DNA of 64,000 nucleotides from REEB95 sp963762425 (GTDB lineage Bacteria > Pseudomonadota > Alphaproteobacteria > ATCC43930 > CGMCC-115725). The stretch covers positions 1 through 64,000 of the forward strand of contig CAVXKY010000024.1 in NCBI GenBank assembly GCA_963762425.1, read 5' to 3'. Below, one piece after another: positions 63,331 through 64,000 of the stretch; position 1 is the first letter of the stretch, and each line of letters begins with the position of its first letter. The position numbers and the translations under genes were made by a program. The notes below the pieces were generated by a model. It made no database searches. It was not told where the DNA came from and saw only the letters and a list, made by a program, of their open reading frames with translations.

Positions 63331-64000
63331 GTGGCTTCCGGCCATAGCTTCGATCCCACCATTCTGCGCGAATACGATATCCGCGGCGTCGTCGGCCAGA
63401 CGCTGCACGCGGCCGATGCGCGCGCCATCGGCCAAAGCTTCGGAGCATTGCTGGCCGAGACCGGCGGCAAGCGCGTCGTCGTCGGCCGCGACGGACGGCT
63501 CAGCTCGCCGATGATGGAGGCGGCGCTGGTCGATGGTTTGACCGGCTGCGGAATCGACGTCACGCGCGTGGGAATGGGCCCGACGCCGATGCTCTATTTC
63601 GCCGCCTACACGCAGCATGTGGATGGCGGGATCATGGTGACGGGTTCGCACAATCCGCCGGACCATAACGGCTTCAAGCTGGTGCTCGACAAGAAATCCT
63701 TCTTCGGCGCCGATATCCAGCGCCTGGGCAAGATCGCCGCTTCCGGGAAATTCCCCGTCGGGCACGGCAAGGCGGAAGAAAAGCCGATGCTCGAATTCCT
63801 ATGTCGCGCGGCTGGCGGCCGATTACCGGGGCAAGCGCCCGCTCTTCGTCGCCTGGGACGCGGGCAACGGCGCCGCCGGCGAGGCGATGAAGCGGCTCGC
63901 GGCGCTTCTGCCGGGCCGGCATATCCTCCTCAACGAGACGATCGACGGAAGCTTTCCCGCCCATCATCCCGACCCGAGCGAGCCCAAGAACATGAAGCAG
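63331..64000 (+). CDS. phosphomannomutase/phosphoglucomutase, one frameshift, 3' end beyond the window
   Basis: GTG 63331, 9 bp after galU. LREYDIRGVVGQTL, VVGRDGRLSS and the phosphoserine loop MVTGSHNPPDHNGFKL identify the alpha-D-phosphohexomutase family (AlgC/ManB). An extra base near 63798 shifts the frame within MLEFYVARLAADYRGKRP; domain 2 then continues (FVAWDAGNGAAGEAMKRL) to the window end. It supplies glucose-1-P for GalU or mannose-1-P for the gmd/fcl route. Confidence 0.92.
   Translation, partial: MASGHSFDPTILREYDIRGVVGQTLHAADARAIGQSFGALLAETGGKRVVVGRDGRLSSPMMEAALVDGLTGCGIDVTRVGMGPTPMLYFAAYTQHVDGGIMVTGSHNPPDHNGFKLVLDKKSFFGADIQRLGKIAASGKFPVGHGKAEEKPMLEFLCRAAGGRLPGQAPALRRLGRGQRRRRRGDEAARGASAGPAYPPQRDDRRKLSRPSSRPERAQEHEA

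Overview
The window is a composite of two unrelated pieces of DNA. Bases 1 to about 6530 look actinobacterial: very high GC, almost only G or C at third codon positions, and a mycofactocin-type short-chain dehydrogenase next to a P450-type [3Fe-4S] ferredoxin. From about 6531 to the end the DNA is alphaproteobacterial (Rhodospirillales-like). The evidence is the clpX-lon-hup order, the order nuoA-N, birA, coaX, rnj, mce, DUF1467, proS, lolC, lolD, dnaE, the short ProRS, and HspQ. At the seam the 5' end of an acyl-CoA ligase and the 5' two-thirds of clpX are both missing. This looks like a misassembly (possibly metagenomic), not a natural junction.

Actinobacterial part (1-6530): an acyl-CoA ligase C-terminal domain fused to an alpha-methylacyl-CoA racemase-type class III CoA-transferase, a zinc-independent MDR reductase, a SnoaL-like protein, three SDR dehydrogenases, a ferredoxin, and the end of a convergent acyl-CoA ligase. 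A promoter with an overlapping AT-rich inverted repeat precedes the reductase gene. Together they look like a catabolic cluster for a CoA-activated branched or alicyclic acid; the substrate cannot be read from the sequence.

Alphaproteobacterial part: (a) 6531-10135, protein quality control and nucleoid: clpX end, lon with a heat-shock-type promoter, hup, tRNA-Val(TAC). (b) 10136-13338, a less GC-rich, gene-poor accessory stretch: a methyltransferase and a COQ10/RatA-like gene, both frameshifted and lying between the tRNA-Val 3' end and a 28/30 copy of it; then two small lipoproteins, a proline/threonine-type 9-bp repeat tract and a remnant of an SMP-30/gluconolactonase gene. (c) 13339-35270, tRNA-Asp, the complete 14-gene complex I operon, then the conserved tail birA to lolD. 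(d) 35285-36623, a MazF-type toxin and MazE-type antitoxin with a palindromic operator, and a small gene with its own inverted-repeat operator. (e) 36669-45081, dnaE, hspQ, a glycosyltransferase, GDP-fucose synthesis (gmd, fcl) and a flavin/PLP-oxidase-fold protein. (f) 45086-52137, an orphan molybdenum hydroxylase large subunit and an ABC importer with two paralogous binding proteins. (g) 52152-57311, a biotin synthesis locus (bioF-bioD and bioB-bioA, divergent) with a formyl-THF hydrolase-like gene. (h) 57318-64000, a SnoaL-like protein, a ThDP enzyme, a DedA protein, a VWA-like/DnaJ pair, cytochrome c, galU and the start of a phosphomannomutase.

At least fourteen single-base frameshifts interrupt nine otherwise normal genes in the alphaproteobacterial part, housekeeping genes included (lon, nuoD, birA, lolD). 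Eleven are insertions and most are not in homopolymers. The simplest reading is residual sequencing error. I annotate these genes across the shifts and give each position. I found no phage, CRISPR array, IS element, rRNA or replication origin.
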